From NCBI GenBank assembly GCA_023382455.1, contig JAHDVX010000003.1:87597-151596 (forward strand): 64,000 nucleotides of DNA. Direction: 5' to 3'. Source of the DNA: Flavobacteriales bacterium (lineage in GTDB: Bacteria; Bacteroidota; Bacteroidia; Flavobacteriales_F; PHOS-HE28). Below, in pieces: positions 27,047 through 36,074 of this stretch (position 1 is its first letter; every line of letters starts with the position of its first letter). The notes below the pieces were generated by a model. It had not been told where the DNA came from, did no database searches, and saw nothing but the letters and a program-made list of their open reading frames with translations. A program made the translations under genes and the position numbers.

Positions 27047-28288
27047 GTGCGCACCTTCAATATCCCCGCCCACTACCGCTCCAACCTGATCGGCCGCGTG
27101 AAGGCGTATCGCAAGACGCAGGACCCGCGCAAGAAGGACTTCACCCCCACCCTGCTGGACCTGGGGCCGGTCCGCTTCATCCTGGCCCGCCACTTCGGCT
27201 TCTGCTACGGCGTGCAGAACGCCATTGAGATCAGCTACAAGGCCTTGGAGGACCATCCCGGCAAGCGGATCTTCCTGCTCAGCCAGATGATCCACAACCC
27301 GGAAGTGAATGAGGACCTGGAAGGGCGCGGGTTGCGCTTCATCCAGGACACCCACGGACGGATGCTCATGGACTGGAATGAACTGCGGCCGGACGACATC
27401 GTGATCATCCCCGCCTTCGGCACCACCATCGAAATGGCCGAGCGGCTGAAGAAACTGGGCATCGATCCGCTGAAGCACAACACCACGTGCCCGTTCGTGG
27501 AGAAGGTGTGGAAGCGCAGCGCCGAGCTGGGTGCGGCCAGCCACACGGTGGTGATCCACGGCAAGGCGGCCCATGAGGAGACGCGTGCCACCTTCAGCCA
27601 TACCGCCAAGGGCTCGCACGCGGTGATCGTACGCGACATGGAAGAGACCCGCGAGCTGGGCCGCATCATCCTCGGGGAGCTGCCCCTGGAGCGGTTCAGC
27701 GAGCTGTTCGGCACCCGCTGCACACCGGGCTTCGACCCGGCCAAGCACCTGGACCGCGTGGGCGTGGTGAACCAGACCACCATGCTCGCCACCGAGACAC
27801 AGGCCATTGCCGACCACCTGCGCGACGTGATGGTGCGGAAGTTCGGCGAGGGCAGCATCAAGGACCATTTCGCCGACACGCGCGACACGCTTTGCTATGC
27901 CACCAACGAGAACCAGGACGCCACCGGGGAACTGTTGAAGCAGGAGGCCGACCTGGCCCTGGTGGTCGGCGGATACAACAGCAGCAACACCAGCCACATC
28001 GTGGAAATGCTGGAAAGCAAGTTCCACACCTTCTTCATCAACGGTGACAGGGAGCTGAAGGATGCCCGCACCATCGAACACTTCAACTACCCCGCGCAAA
28101 AGTTGGAGACCACCACGGGATGGCTGCCCGCCAAACGCCCCGTGACCATCGTGCTCACCAGCGGTGCCAGCTGCCCGGACACGCTTCTGGACCGCGTGAT
28201 GCTGAAGGTGCTCAGCTTCGTGGAAGGCGCCATGGACCCCGAAGCGGCCGTGAGCGGGCTGGTGGGCAACCTGGAACCGGAGGAATGA
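27047..28288 (+). CDS. ispH: 4-hydroxy-3-methylbut-2-enyl diphosphate reductase IspH (long form)
   Basis: 413 residues, starting with GTG. Last enzyme of the MEP isoprenoid pathway; its iron-sulfur cluster is held by three Cys: Cys53 (GFCYGV), Cys148 (TTCPFVEKVW) and Cys376 (SGASCPDTLLDRV). The E. coli enzyme has 316 residues; Bacteroidota have this longer form, whose N-terminus (MRTFNIPAHYRSNLIG, then KKDFTPTLLDLGPV) supports the GTG start. SNTSHI in the middle is the substrate-binding region. Divergent from the type B cargo gene. Confidence 0.95.
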   Translation: MRTFNIPAHYRSNLIGRVKAYRKTQDPRKKDFTPTLLDLGPVRFILARHFGFCYGVQNAIEISYKALEDHPGKRIFLLSQMIHNPEVNEDLEGRGLRFIQDTHGRMLMDWNELRPDDIVIIPAFGTTIEMAERLKKLGIDPLKHNTTCPFVEKVWKRSAELGAASHTVVIHGKAAHEETRATFSHTAKGSHAVIVRDMEETRELGRIILGELPLERFSELFGTRCTPGFDPAKHLDRVGVVNQTTMLATETQAIADHLRDVMVRKFGEGSIKDHFADTRDTLCYATNENQDATGELLKQEADLALVVGGYNSSNTSHIVEMLESKFHTFFINGDRELKDARTIEHFNYPAQKLETTTGWLPAKRPVTIVLTSGASCPDTLLDRVMLKVLSFVEGAMDPEAAVSGLVGNLEPEE

Positions 28289-28495
28289 GGTTCGGGATGC
28301 TGGTCCTGGGCCTGGGGCCGATCGACCACCTGCTACAACATGGGGACATCGACCCGGCGAAGGTTCGGTTTGCCAGTGAGTAACCCGGTAGTTCCCGAAT
28401 TTCCGGCGGGTTTCACGGACCCGGGTTCGTCACCGGCCATATCCGGCACTTCGAGCGCCTTCAAAGGATCAACCTGGAAGACAGGACCACGTAGG

Positions 28496-29209
28496 TCAGC
28501 GACGGGCCTGCACTTCCTCCGGCTCCCCTATTGCCTTCATCACGTGCCCCAGTGCCAGGTCGAACTGCTCCTCCGCCGTGAGTTCGCTGTTGTCGATCAC
28601 AATGGCATCCGGGGCCTGCACCAAGGGTGAGGTCTTGCGCTTGGTATCGTCCTCGTCGCGCTGGATGATGTTCTCCCGTACGGCGGCGAGGTCCACCTGC
28701 ACGCCTTTCGCCACCAGCTCCAAGTAGCGGCGCTGGGCGCGGATCTCCGGGCTCGCGGTCATGAAGAATTTCACCTCGGCATGCGGGAACACCACCGTGC
28801 CGATGTCACGCCCGTCCATCACCACGCCGCCCTCGCGGCCCATGGCCCGCTGCAGTTCCACCAGCTTGGCGCGCACTTCCGGCACCGGACTCACCAGGGT
28901 GACATGCCGGCTGACCTCCATGCCCCGGATGGAGCCCTCCACATTGCGGCCGTTGAGGAAGGTGGCGCTTCGTCCGGTGGTGTCATCGTGCTGGAACCCG
29001 ATCCGGATACCGTCCAAAGCATCCACCAGGCCCTGCAGGTCCATGTAGTGGTCCTTCACCAGGCCGCTTTCCATGGCAAACAGGGCCACGGCGCGGTACA
29101 TGGCCCCGCTGTCGATGTAAGTATAGCCCAGCCGGTGCGCCAACTCTTTGGCCAGCGTGCTTTTGCCGCAACTGCTGAACCCATCTATGGCGATGGTGAC
29201 CCGCCGCAT
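28496..29209 (-). CDS. cmk: (d)CMP kinase
   Basis: 237 residues from the ATG at 29209. Phosphorylates CMP/dCMP. P-loop IDGFSSCGKSTLA (about 6-18), YIDSGAMYRA, MDGRDIGTVVFPHAEVKFF and a long lid region (RAQRRYLEL...DEDDTKRKTSPL). In many Bacteroidota cmk lies next to porQ and lon; here a kinase/regulator pair and a remnant separate them. The 207 nt between ispH and cmk hold no recognised feature. Confidence 0.93.
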   Translation of the reverse strand: MRRVTIAIDGFSSCGKSTLAKELAHRLGYTYIDSGAMYRAVALFAMESGLVKDHYMDLQGLVDALDGIRIGFQHDDTTGRSATFLNGRNVEGSIRGMEVSRHVTLVSPVPEVRAKLVELQRAMGREGGVVMDGRDIGTVVFPHAEVKFFMTASPEIRAQRRYLELVAKGVQVDLAAVRENIIQRDEDDTKRKTSPLVQAPDAIVIDNSELTAEEQFDLALGHVMKAIGEPEEVQARR

Positions 29210-29385
29210 CGGCCGCAAGCTACGGCAGGGCGCGGGAAGAAGGGCTCCCTTCACGCCATCCACCACCGAAGGCCACGGGGCCGGATCTGCAGGAAAGCAA
29301 CCGGAGAAATCGCGTGGCGGCATTCTTGGACCGGCCCTTCCGCGTATACTTGAAAATCGGATACAACCGGTACGCACTCCGGCGC

Positions 29386-32300
29386 ATGTGGTCGTCACGA
29401 AGGATAAGTCTGGCTGCAACAGGGCTTCTAGCCTTCATCTGTTGCGTTGGCCAGCAACAGATCCTTTTCGATCGGCTGCAGGAAGCAGACGGACTCCCCG
29501 GCACGGAGATCTATGCCATCCTGGAGGACCGGCAAGGCATGGTATGGGTGGGCACCGAGGCAGGCCTGGCCCGCTTCGAGGGAACGCGTACGCGGGTTTG
29601 GCAACACGATCCACGCAACCCGAACAGCTTGAGCAACCAGGTCGTACAGGACATCGCCGAGGATGAGTTGGGGCGGATCTGGGTGGCCACTTCCCACGGC
29701 TTGCAATACTATCGGCCCGAACGGAACGATTTCCAGGTCTTCCATGTGCCCCGGCGCGACAGCACGAAGAACGGCAGCGACCGGGTATACCAGTTGGTGC
29801 CTGACCGGCACGGGGCCGTATGGATGGTGACGGATGAAGGGCTCTGCCATCTCGGTGCGGGGAGCCCTTTGCCCGACCAGGTGCAACCCTCCAACGACCC
29901 ACGCCAAGGGCCGCCTTCCATCCGGACGACCGGCGGATCCTCCCTGGCATTTGACAAGGCCCTCAACGGGCTCTGGTGCGCCACGGCCGACGGTTTGTGC
30001 TTCTTCGATCCGGAGGCAGCACAGTGGTACGGCCCGAATAACGACCCCAAGGGATGGGGTTGTTTCGTGAAGGCCAATGCCCATTGCCCGGCGAGCGACG
30101 GGAAAGGCGGGATCTGGTGGTACGACCAGGACTCATTGGCCCTGGTGCACAGCGACACGCGCACGGGTCGGTCCATCCGCATCAACACCATCGACGGGCA
30201 GCGCATGAACTTCGGCCTTCAATGGATGCAGGTGGACCGCGATGGCAAGCTCTGGATCAGCACGTGGACCCATCGTTTCCTCCGCTACGACCCGGGGAGC
30301 AGCACATGGACCGAATTCGAGGGCCGCGCGGACGGCAGCGACCCCATGCGCATGCGCAGCACCAACGTGAAAAGCTTCCTGGATGACTCGCACGGCATCC
30401 TGTGGTTCGGCACCTTCAAGGGCATGGACCTGGCCTTTCCGGAAAGGCAGGTCCTGGGCATGATGGATGAAGTGGTGCCCCCAGGCATCGGACCTGTTAC
30501 GGCCATTCAGGCCATTGGCGGCGACAGTTTGCTGATCGGCACTTCCATCGGAAGGCTTTACCTGCGCATCGGGAATAACGCGCCCCGATTGATCGTTCCT
30601 CCGGACGGAACGAACCTGCGGGGCGTCTACCAGATCACCCGGCGCGACCCCGATCGTTGGTGGATCGCCGGGATCCCGGGTGCGTGGAGCTTTGATGTGC
30701 GCTCCGCAACCATGGAGCCCTGGAGCGAGGCTCCCATGGACCTGCAGGAGACCATCGTCCCCTGCATGGCCTCCACTGCCAATGGCGACATCTGGGCGGG
30801 CACTTGGGGCCGGGGCCTGTACGTGCAGCGTGGCCGGGGCGGGGCCTTTGAGTTCTTCCACGACACGTTGTCGGGCGCGTACCGGATACCATGGCGCGGG
30901 TGCCTCGCATTGATGACGTTGCCCAATGGCGATGTCCTGGCCGGGCTCAACAATTCCGGCGGCCTCTGCCGCTTCCCCGGAGGGAAACCGCCGCTGGTGC
31001 GCTACCTCGACGGGCAGGAGGGCAGCACCAGCAGTTGCGGCGTGGTGCTGGCCCTGGCGCGTGCCAAGGACGGCGGCATCTGGGCAGGCACGCATGCCGG
31101 GGGCGTGGCGCATGTTGACCTCACCACCGGCGAGGAACGCCAATACACCAGTGCCGAAGGTCTGCCCAGCAACCGCGTCAACAGCGTTCTGGAGGACCCG
31201 GATGGAAAACTGTGGGCCCTCACCGACCGCGGTTTGGCCTACTTGCCGGCCGGCGCATCGATGTTCCAAGCGGTTCCCTTGCCTTCCGGGATCGATGTGC
31301 GCACCATCTCATCCGGCCTTTCCATGCTGGCCGATGGGCGCATCGCCTTTGCCGTCGGCCACCGGATGGTCCATTTCGATCCACGGCGGATCGGTTCCGT
31401 GGGCCAACTGCCACAGACCCGGTTCGTGCGCATGACCACTGCGGATTCCGTTCGTTGGGTCCTGGGAGACCAATTGATCGAACTGGATGCCGACCGGCAT
31501 GCCTTCTCCCTCGAATGGGGCACCGGCGATCCGCTGCGCACGCGGCTCGCCACCTTCGCCTACCGCATCCTGCCGGACAGCAACTGGGTCACGTTGGGGC
31601 ACACCGGCCGGGTGGACATCAACGGACTGGCACCGGGGAAGCACCGCGTGGAGGTACGCGCCGGCTTTGATGGGCAGCATTGGGGCCTGGCGGCACGATC
31701 CCCGCTCATCGAGGTGCTGCCTCCCTTCCACAAGACCTGGTGGTTCCGCAGCCTGGTGGCCTTGGCCGTGCTGGCCATCGCATGGCTCAGCCTGCGGCTC
31801 TACATCCACCGGCGCCTTGCCCTGCAGCGCGTGACATTCGAGCGGGAGCAGGCCGTGCTTACCGAGCGCATGCGTATCGCAGGCGACATGCACGACGACC
31901 TCGGTGCCGGCCTCAGCGCCCTGAAGCTGCGCAGTGAGATGGCCCTGCGCACGGAGAAGGACCCGGCCAAGCGCGAGCAGCTGGGCTCACTGGCCCGGAC
32001 CGCCGGGGAGCTGATCGGCTCCATGCGGCAGATCATCTGGACCATGAACCACGACCAGTCCAGCTTGGAAGACCTGGTGGTGTACACTGCCAACTACGCG
32101 CGTACCTACTGCGCGGAGAACGGGCTTACGATCGACGTGCAGGACGAGGGACCATGGCCGGCCATAGCGCTCACCACGGAACAGCGCCGCAACATCTTCC
32201 TCGTGGTGAAGGAAGCCCTGCACAACGTGGTGAAGCATGCCCAGGCCAGCCGGGTGGAGCTCCAAATGTCACCCCAACGGGGACTGTCCGTTCGATTGCA

Positions 32301-32469
32301 TGATGATGGCATCGGCCTGCCGCGCGGAGCGGACCTCGCCCACGGCAATGGCCTGCGCAACATGCGGGAACGGATCACCGTCCTCGGCGGGCAGCTCCAT
32401 GTTGATGGCGCAGACGGCACCACGCTCTCCTTTGTCCTTCCCCTGTCGTCCACCCAGGCAACCCCGTAG
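29386..32469 (+). CDS. Propeller-type sensor histidine kinase (Reg_prop / Y_Y_Y / HisKA_3)
   Basis: 1027 residues from the ATG at 29386. Signal peptide (1-23), then a large periplasmic double propeller of two-component-regulator repeats (ILEDRQGMVWVGTEAGLARFEG, IAEDELGRIWVATSHGLQYY, GGIWAGTHAGGVAHVD, VLEDPDGKLWALTDRGLAYL), a Y_Y_Y domain (about 705-780), one membrane helix (about 785-803), and a NarX-type kinase core with the phospho-acceptor His in RIAGDMHDDLGAGLSALKLR, an N box (KEALHNVVKHA) and a G box (HGNGLRNMRERI). The sensor is of the HTCS/polysaccharide-sensing kind, but the ligand is unknown. The partner is probably the regulator at 32699, 229 nt downstream. Confidence 0.92.
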   Translation: MWSSRRISLAATGLLAFICCVGQQQILFDRLQEADGLPGTEIYAILEDRQGMVWVGTEAGLARFEGTRTRVWQHDPRNPNSLSNQVVQDIAEDELGRIWVATSHGLQYYRPERNDFQVFHVPRRDSTKNGSDRVYQLVPDRHGAVWMVTDEGLCHLGAGSPLPDQVQPSNDPRQGPPSIRTTGGSSLAFDKALNGLWCATADGLCFFDPEAAQWYGPNNDPKGWGCFVKANAHCPASDGKGGIWWYDQDSLALVHSDTRTGRSIRINTIDGQRMNFGLQWMQVDRDGKLWISTWTHRFLRYDPGSSTWTEFEGRADGSDPMRMRSTNVKSFLDDSHGILWFGTFKGMDLAFPERQVLGMMDEVVPPGIGPVTAIQAIGGDSLLIGTSIGRLYLRIGNNAPRLIVPPDGTNLRGVYQITRRDPDRWWIAGIPGAWSFDVRSATMEPWSEAPMDLQETIVPCMASTANGDIWAGTWGRGLYVQRGRGGAFEFFHDTLSGAYRIPWRGCLALMTLPNGDVLAGLNNSGGLCRFPGGKPPLVRYLDGQEGSTSSCGVVLALARAKDGGIWAGTHAGGVAHVDLTTGEERQYTSAEGLPSNRVNSVLEDPDGKLWALTDRGLAYLPAGASMFQAVPLPSGIDVRTISSGLSMLADGRIAFAVGHRMVHFDPRRIGSVGQLPQTRFVRMTTADSVRWVLGDQLIELDADRHAFSLEWGTGDPLRTRLATFAYRILPDSNWVTLGHTGRVDINGLAPGKHRVEVRAGFDGQHWGLAARSPLIEVLPPFHKTWWFRSLVALAVLAIAWLSLRLYIHRRLALQRVTFEREQAVLTERMRIAGDMHDDLGAGLSALKLRSEMALRTEKDPAKREQLGSLARTAGELIGSMRQIIWTMNHDQSSLEDLVVYTANYARTYCAENGLTIDVQDEGPWPAIALTTEQRRNIFLVVKEALHNVVKHAQASRVELQMSPQRGLSVRLHDDGIGLPRGADLAHGNGLRNMRERITVLGGQLHVDGADGTTLSFVLPLSSTQATP

Positions 32470-32482
32470 CAGCCAGCCCTGC

Positions 32483-32501
32483 AACGTTTGTAACGAACGT
32501 T
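32483..32501. promoter_or_regulatory. AACGTT-N7-AACGTT symmetric site
   Basis: Two copies of the palindrome AACGTT, seven bases apart, lie just after the histidine kinase stop and about 200 nt before the response regulator. They look like an operator for a dimeric protein, possibly the regulator itself. Weaker CxCCTTTG-like boxes (for example CACCTTTG at 32595-32602) lie between this site and the regulator gene. Confidence 0.35.
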
Positions 32502-32698
32502 CTATTGACGGGCCCCTCGCGCAACACCTCCTTTGCAGCACATCGTTCGGGCGACCATGAAAACCGAGGCCCCAACCCACCTCATCCCCGGAACCACCTT
32601 TGCGGGGCCACCTGCCAGGGCTGCCAGGGTGTTCCGGGTATTTCCGGGAAAGGCACAACCACACCTCGCTGCCGGGCATCCGTAGCCAGCTTTACCTC

Positions 32699-33343
32699 AT
32701 GGGAACCACCGCACCGATCAGGGTGAGCATCGTGGAGGACGATGCGGTCATTCGCGAAACCTTGCAGTCGCTCTTCACCTTCGAGAAGGAATTCGACCTG
32801 CTGAGCGCGCACAGTACCGCCGAGGATGCCTTGCTCCGCCTTACGGACACTTGCCCTGATGTGATGGTCATGGACATCAACCTTCCGGGGGTGAGCGGCA
32901 TCGATTGCGTGGGGCGGATGAGCCAGCGCTGCGGGAACACCCAGTTCCTGATGTACACCGTGCATGACGACGACCATCGCGTGTTCGAGGCCCTGAAGGC
33001 CGGGGCGAACGGCTATATCCTGAAAGGCAGCACCCCGGACCAGTTGCTTGATGCCGTGCGTGAACTGCATGCCGGCGGTGCCCCCATGAGTACCCAGGTG
33101 GCCCGGCGCGTGGTGGCCCACATGCGCCCTTCCACGCCCAAGGCCGGTGGCCTTGAAGTGCTAAGCACGCGAGAGAACGAGGTGCTGCAATTGCTCGCGC
33201 AAGGCCTGCTCTACAAGGAGATCGGCCAACGGCTGGGCATCACCGAGGGCACCATCAAGCAGCACATCCACCGCATCTACGAGAAGATGCATGTACAGAA
33301 CCGCACCGAGGCGGTGAACCGCTACTACGGGCGGGGGACCTGA
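32699..33343 (+). CDS. NarL/LuxR-family response regulator
   Basis: 214 residues. Receiver domain with acidic pocket Glu13/Asp14/Asp15 (IVEDDA) and phospho-acceptor Asp59 (VMVMDINLPG), Lys in YILKGSTP, then a LuxR-type helix-turn-helix (LSTRENEVLQLLAQGLLYKE, TEGTIKQHIHRIYEKMHV). The start at 32699 fits the receiver beginning TAPIRVSIVEDD. A HisKA_3 kinase immediately upstream is the normal partner for a NarL-type regulator. Targets unknown; the AACGTT palindromes upstream are candidates. Confidence 0.92.
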   Translation: MGTTAPIRVSIVEDDAVIRETLQSLFTFEKEFDLLSAHSTAEDALLRLTDTCPDVMVMDINLPGVSGIDCVGRMSQRCGNTQFLMYTVHDDDHRVFEALKAGANGYILKGSTPDQLLDAVRELHAGGAPMSTQVARRVVAHMRPSTPKAGGLEVLSTRENEVLQLLAQGLLYKEIGQRLGITEGTIKQHIHRIYEKMHVQNRTEAVNRYYGRGT

Positions 33344-33396
33344 AGCCGCGTTGTCAACGAAAGTCCTGTTGCATCCAAGGGCCATGGCAGGAGAGC

Positions 33397-33690
33397 TTGG
33401 GCCAATGCAGCCACCACCATGTCACCGTGACCAACGTACTCCGCCTCGGCGGGGGATCCATGACGCCAGCTGCGGACAACCCGGTCATCTGCGGGCAGGG
33501 CACGCTGTGCGGGACGAACATCTTCGCCACCAGCGGCGTGATGAACACCAGCGATGCCCGGGACAAGACCAAGGTCCGCCCGTTGGACCGCGGCCTGGCG
33601 GAACGGATGCGGCTGAAACCCGTGCGCTACCTGCAGAAATTGATCCAGCAACAGGAGGTGCGCACCCAAGCGTTGGAGGCCATGCCTTGA
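33397..33690 (+). pseudogene. Remnant of a tail-fibre/S74-type chaperone-domain protein
   Basis: A frame of about 97 codons without a credible start (first codon TTG; first ATG at 33460). The later part, NTSDARDKTKVRPLDRGLAE then RMRLKPVRYLQKL, matches the start of the intramolecular-chaperone domain of tail-fibre and T9SS-like proteins (SDxRLKKNIxPL...LxPVxYxWK), but the SDIRLKK core is altered (DARDKTK) and the rest of the domain is missing. It lies between the response regulator and porQ, convergent to porQ. Probably a decayed fragment; a truncated functional gene cannot be excluded. Confidence 0.45.
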
Positions 33691-33702
33691 TCGCCGCAGG
33701 TC

Positions 33703-34767
33703 TCAATCCCGGCCTTGCGCGGGGCTGCGCTTCAGTTCGCTGAAGCGCATGGCCAGCGTGAAGGTGTTGCTGGCACCGGCCGGGTTGAACTGCGCGTAGC
33801 TGTAGCTCAGGTGGATGCGGCTGATCCGCAGGCCGATGCCCAGGCTCAGGCCGGCCAGTCCCGGCTTCACGTCCACGGCCAATTCCCGCCGGCGCTGCAT
33901 GTCGTAGCCGAAGCGCAGCATGAAGTTGGGGCTCAGCAGGATCTCCGCATTGGGCACCAGGTGCAGCAAGGCCTTGTCCGCCATGGTCACCTTCTCCTCG
34001 ATGGCCTCGCCCGTGACCGGGTCCAGTTGCACGGGCTTGTTGGGGTCCTCGTAGGTGAGGTCCCATTGCTGCACATTGTCCACCGAAAGGCCCAGCCTGA
34101 ACGGGGCATGGCGGAACTTGTAGGTGGCCGCCACTTGGGCCTGGAACGGGAGCATCTCCTTGGTGCCCGTGTAGCTGCTGGCCACCATGCCGATGTTGCG
34201 CAAGGTGGCGCCCACCGTAAGGCCAAGTGCCTTCTTGACGAACACGCCGCCGATGTCGGCCGCCCACCCCGTGGCGTTGTACGATTCGATGTGGGACGTG
34301 ATGAACTTCAGGTTCACACCAACGCTGAACACGCTGTCCAACGCGCGCCCCGCCCCCACCTGCACCACGTACTCGCCGGCCGAGAAGCTGCCTTCCTCCA
34401 TGCCGGTGCCGTCCCTGCGGGTAAAGCTGCCGTAATCAACGTACTGCGCGGAGCCGGAGAGGGTGATCCGGGCGCTGTCCAGGTGGTGGCCATAGGCGGC
34501 GTAGCCCACATTGATGCCATCGATGTACGGAAGCCAGCTCACCGATACCTGCTTGCTCATGGAAGCGTTGAGCAGTGCGGGGTTGAACAGGCCGAGGTTC
34601 AGGTCGTTGTCATACACCGGCACCGGTGAGCCGCCCAGTGCGGAAACCCGCGCGGAGCTGGGGATGTCCAGCACGCGGAAAACCGTGGAGCCACCGATCT
34701 GGGCTTGGGCCGGGGCCAGGAGGAGCAACAGGAAGGCGGCGGCGAACAGGCGTCCGGGTCGGGTCAT
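33703..34767 (-). CDS. porQ: Type IX secretion system protein PorQ
   Basis: 354 residues, a signal peptide (1-22) and a PorV/PorQ-type outer-membrane beta barrel. The mature start QIGGSTVFRVLDIPSSARVS followed by ALGG is typical of PorQ, as are the alternating hydrophobic strands and the closing LSYSYAQFNPAGASNTFTLA. PorQ belongs to the T9SS attachment complex (PorU, PorV, PorQ, PorZ in Porphyromonas), which handles the cargos found in this window. It reads in the same direction as queA upstream (56 nt gap). Confidence 0.9.
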   Translation of the reverse strand: MTRPGRLFAAAFLLLLLAPAQAQIGGSTVFRVLDIPSSARVSALGGSPVPVYDNDLNLGLFNPALLNASMSKQVSVSWLPYIDGINVGYAAYGHHLDSARITLSGSAQYVDYGSFTRRDGTGMEEGSFSAGEYVVQVGAGRALDSVFSVGVNLKFITSHIESYNATGWAADIGGVFVKKALGLTVGATLRNIGMVASSYTGTKEMLPFQAQVAATYKFRHAPFRLGLSVDNVQQWDLTYEDPNKPVQLDPVTGEAIEEKVTMADKALLHLVPNAEILLSPNFMLRFGYDMQRRRELAVDVKPGLAGLSLGIGLRISRIHLSYSYAQFNPAGASNTFTLAMRFSELKRSPAQGRD

Positions 34768-34823
34768 GGATCACAGGCTGCGATGGGAACGCAAGATAGG
34801 TGCGGGTAGTATTCGCGGCCGAT

Positions 34824-36074
34824 TCATGCCGTGTGCCGCGGCGCATGGCTTCCCCAAAGCAAGGAGCCATCGCCGTAGCTGAGGAAGCGGTAGCCGTTCC
34901 GCAGGGCGTGGTCGTACACGTCCCGCCATGCCGGGCCGATAAGCGCGGCCACCAGGAGCAGCAAGGTGCTGCGGGGTTGGTGGAAATTGGTGACCAGGCC
35001 GCTGCACAAGCGGAAGCGGTAACCCGGGGCGATCAGCAGGCGGGTGGTACCGGCCACCTCATCCACCGCCTCGCGGTCCATCAGGTCCAGCACGGCCTGC
35101 AAGGCTTGCACCACGGGCACTTCAGGGCCACCGGCATACGGCCGCCACTGCTCCACGGCCAGCTGATGGGCCGCAAACCCGAGCACCCGGTCGGCGCCGA
35201 ACCAGTAGAGGCTTTCGATGGTGCGCACGGCCGTGGTGCCCACGGGAACGATGGGCCCGCGCCCGGCCTGCCCCAGCAGCTGCTCCACGGCCCGGCGGGG
35301 AATGCGCACCTGTTCGCTGTGCATGTGGTGGCCTTCCATCGTCGGACTCTTCACGGGCAGGAAGGTGCCGGCGCCCACATGGAGGGTGACCCTCGTGCTG
35401 CGTAAACCGCGGTGCGCCATGGCTTCCAGCAACCCCGGCGTGAAATGCAGGCTGGCCGTGGGCGCGGCCACCGAACCGGGATGCTCGCCGAACACCGTGT
35501 TGTAGCGCCGGTCGTCCTCGGCCTCCGCCGCACGCCGCATGTACGGCGGCAAGGGCACCGTGCCGAACCGGTCCAATTCGTCCAGGAAGGTTGATCCTCC
35601 TTCCCAGCGGAACTCGATCAAGTGCTCGCCATCCTGCTGGTCCAGTCGGGCCATCCGCAGGCGTTGGCCCTCCCCTTCCACCAGCAGTTCCTCGCCCTTC
35701 CAGCGTTTGGCGTTGCCCACCATGCACCACCAGCGCGTGCTCTCCCGGTCGCGCAAGGCCAGCTCCATGGGGTGCCCCTTCTCCGGGGAAAGCACCATGC
35801 ACTCGATGAGTGCACCGGTGGCCCGGCGGAACCGGATGCGGGCATGCACCACCTTGGTGTCGTTCAGCACCAGAAGCGTGTCGGGCGGCAGCTCCTGTGG
35901 CAGGTCCTTGAACAAGCGATCCCGGATGCCTCCATCACGGAACACGAGCAGCCTGGCACCATCGCGCTCGGCCAAGGGGTGCTGGGCGATGCGGTCCTCG
36001 GGGAGCGCGTAGGTGAGGTCGTCGATGGCAAGTTGCCGCGGATCAAGCGGGTGGATGTGGCCGGGCTGCTCCAT
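34824..36074 (-). CDS. queA: tRNA preQ1(34) S-adenosylmethionine ribosyltransferase-isomerase QueA
   Basis: 416 residues from the ATG at 36074. Makes epoxyqueuosine in tRNA. Family blocks: LPEDRIAQHPLAERDGARLL, VLNDTKVVHARI, GTVPLPPYMRR, HVGAGTFLPVK, GTTAVRTIESL, LVTNFHQPRSTLLLLVAAL, YRFLSYGDGSLL. The ATG overlaps the stop of the upstream porin gene by one base (TGATG on the minus strand), pointing to coupled translation. An upstream in-frame start would lie inside the porin gene and is rejected. Somewhat longer than the E. coli enzyme (356), as usual for Bacteroidota. Confidence 0.95.
   Translation of the reverse strand: MEQPGHIHPLDPRQLAIDDLTYALPEDRIAQHPLAERDGARLLVFRDGGIRDRLFKDLPQELPPDTLLVLNDTKVVHARIRFRRATGALIECMVLSPEKGHPMELALRDRESTRWWCMVGNAKRWKGEELLVEGEGQRLRMARLDQQDGEHLIEFRWEGGSTFLDELDRFGTVPLPPYMRRAAEAEDDRRYNTVFGEHPGSVAAPTASLHFTPGLLEAMAHRGLRSTRVTLHVGAGTFLPVKSPTMEGHHMHSEQVRIPRRAVEQLLGQAGRGPIVPVGTTAVRTIESLYWFGADRVLGFAAHQLAVEQWRPYAGGPEVPVVQALQAVLDLMDREAVDEVAGTTRLLIAPGYRFRLCSGLVTNFHQPRSTLLLLVAALIGPAWRDVYDHALRNGYRFLSYGDGSLLWGSHAPRHTA

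Noticed and set aside
28289-28495. Possible tRNA or small RNA between ispH and cmk
   Set aside because: No cloverleaf, promoter box or terminator could be seen.
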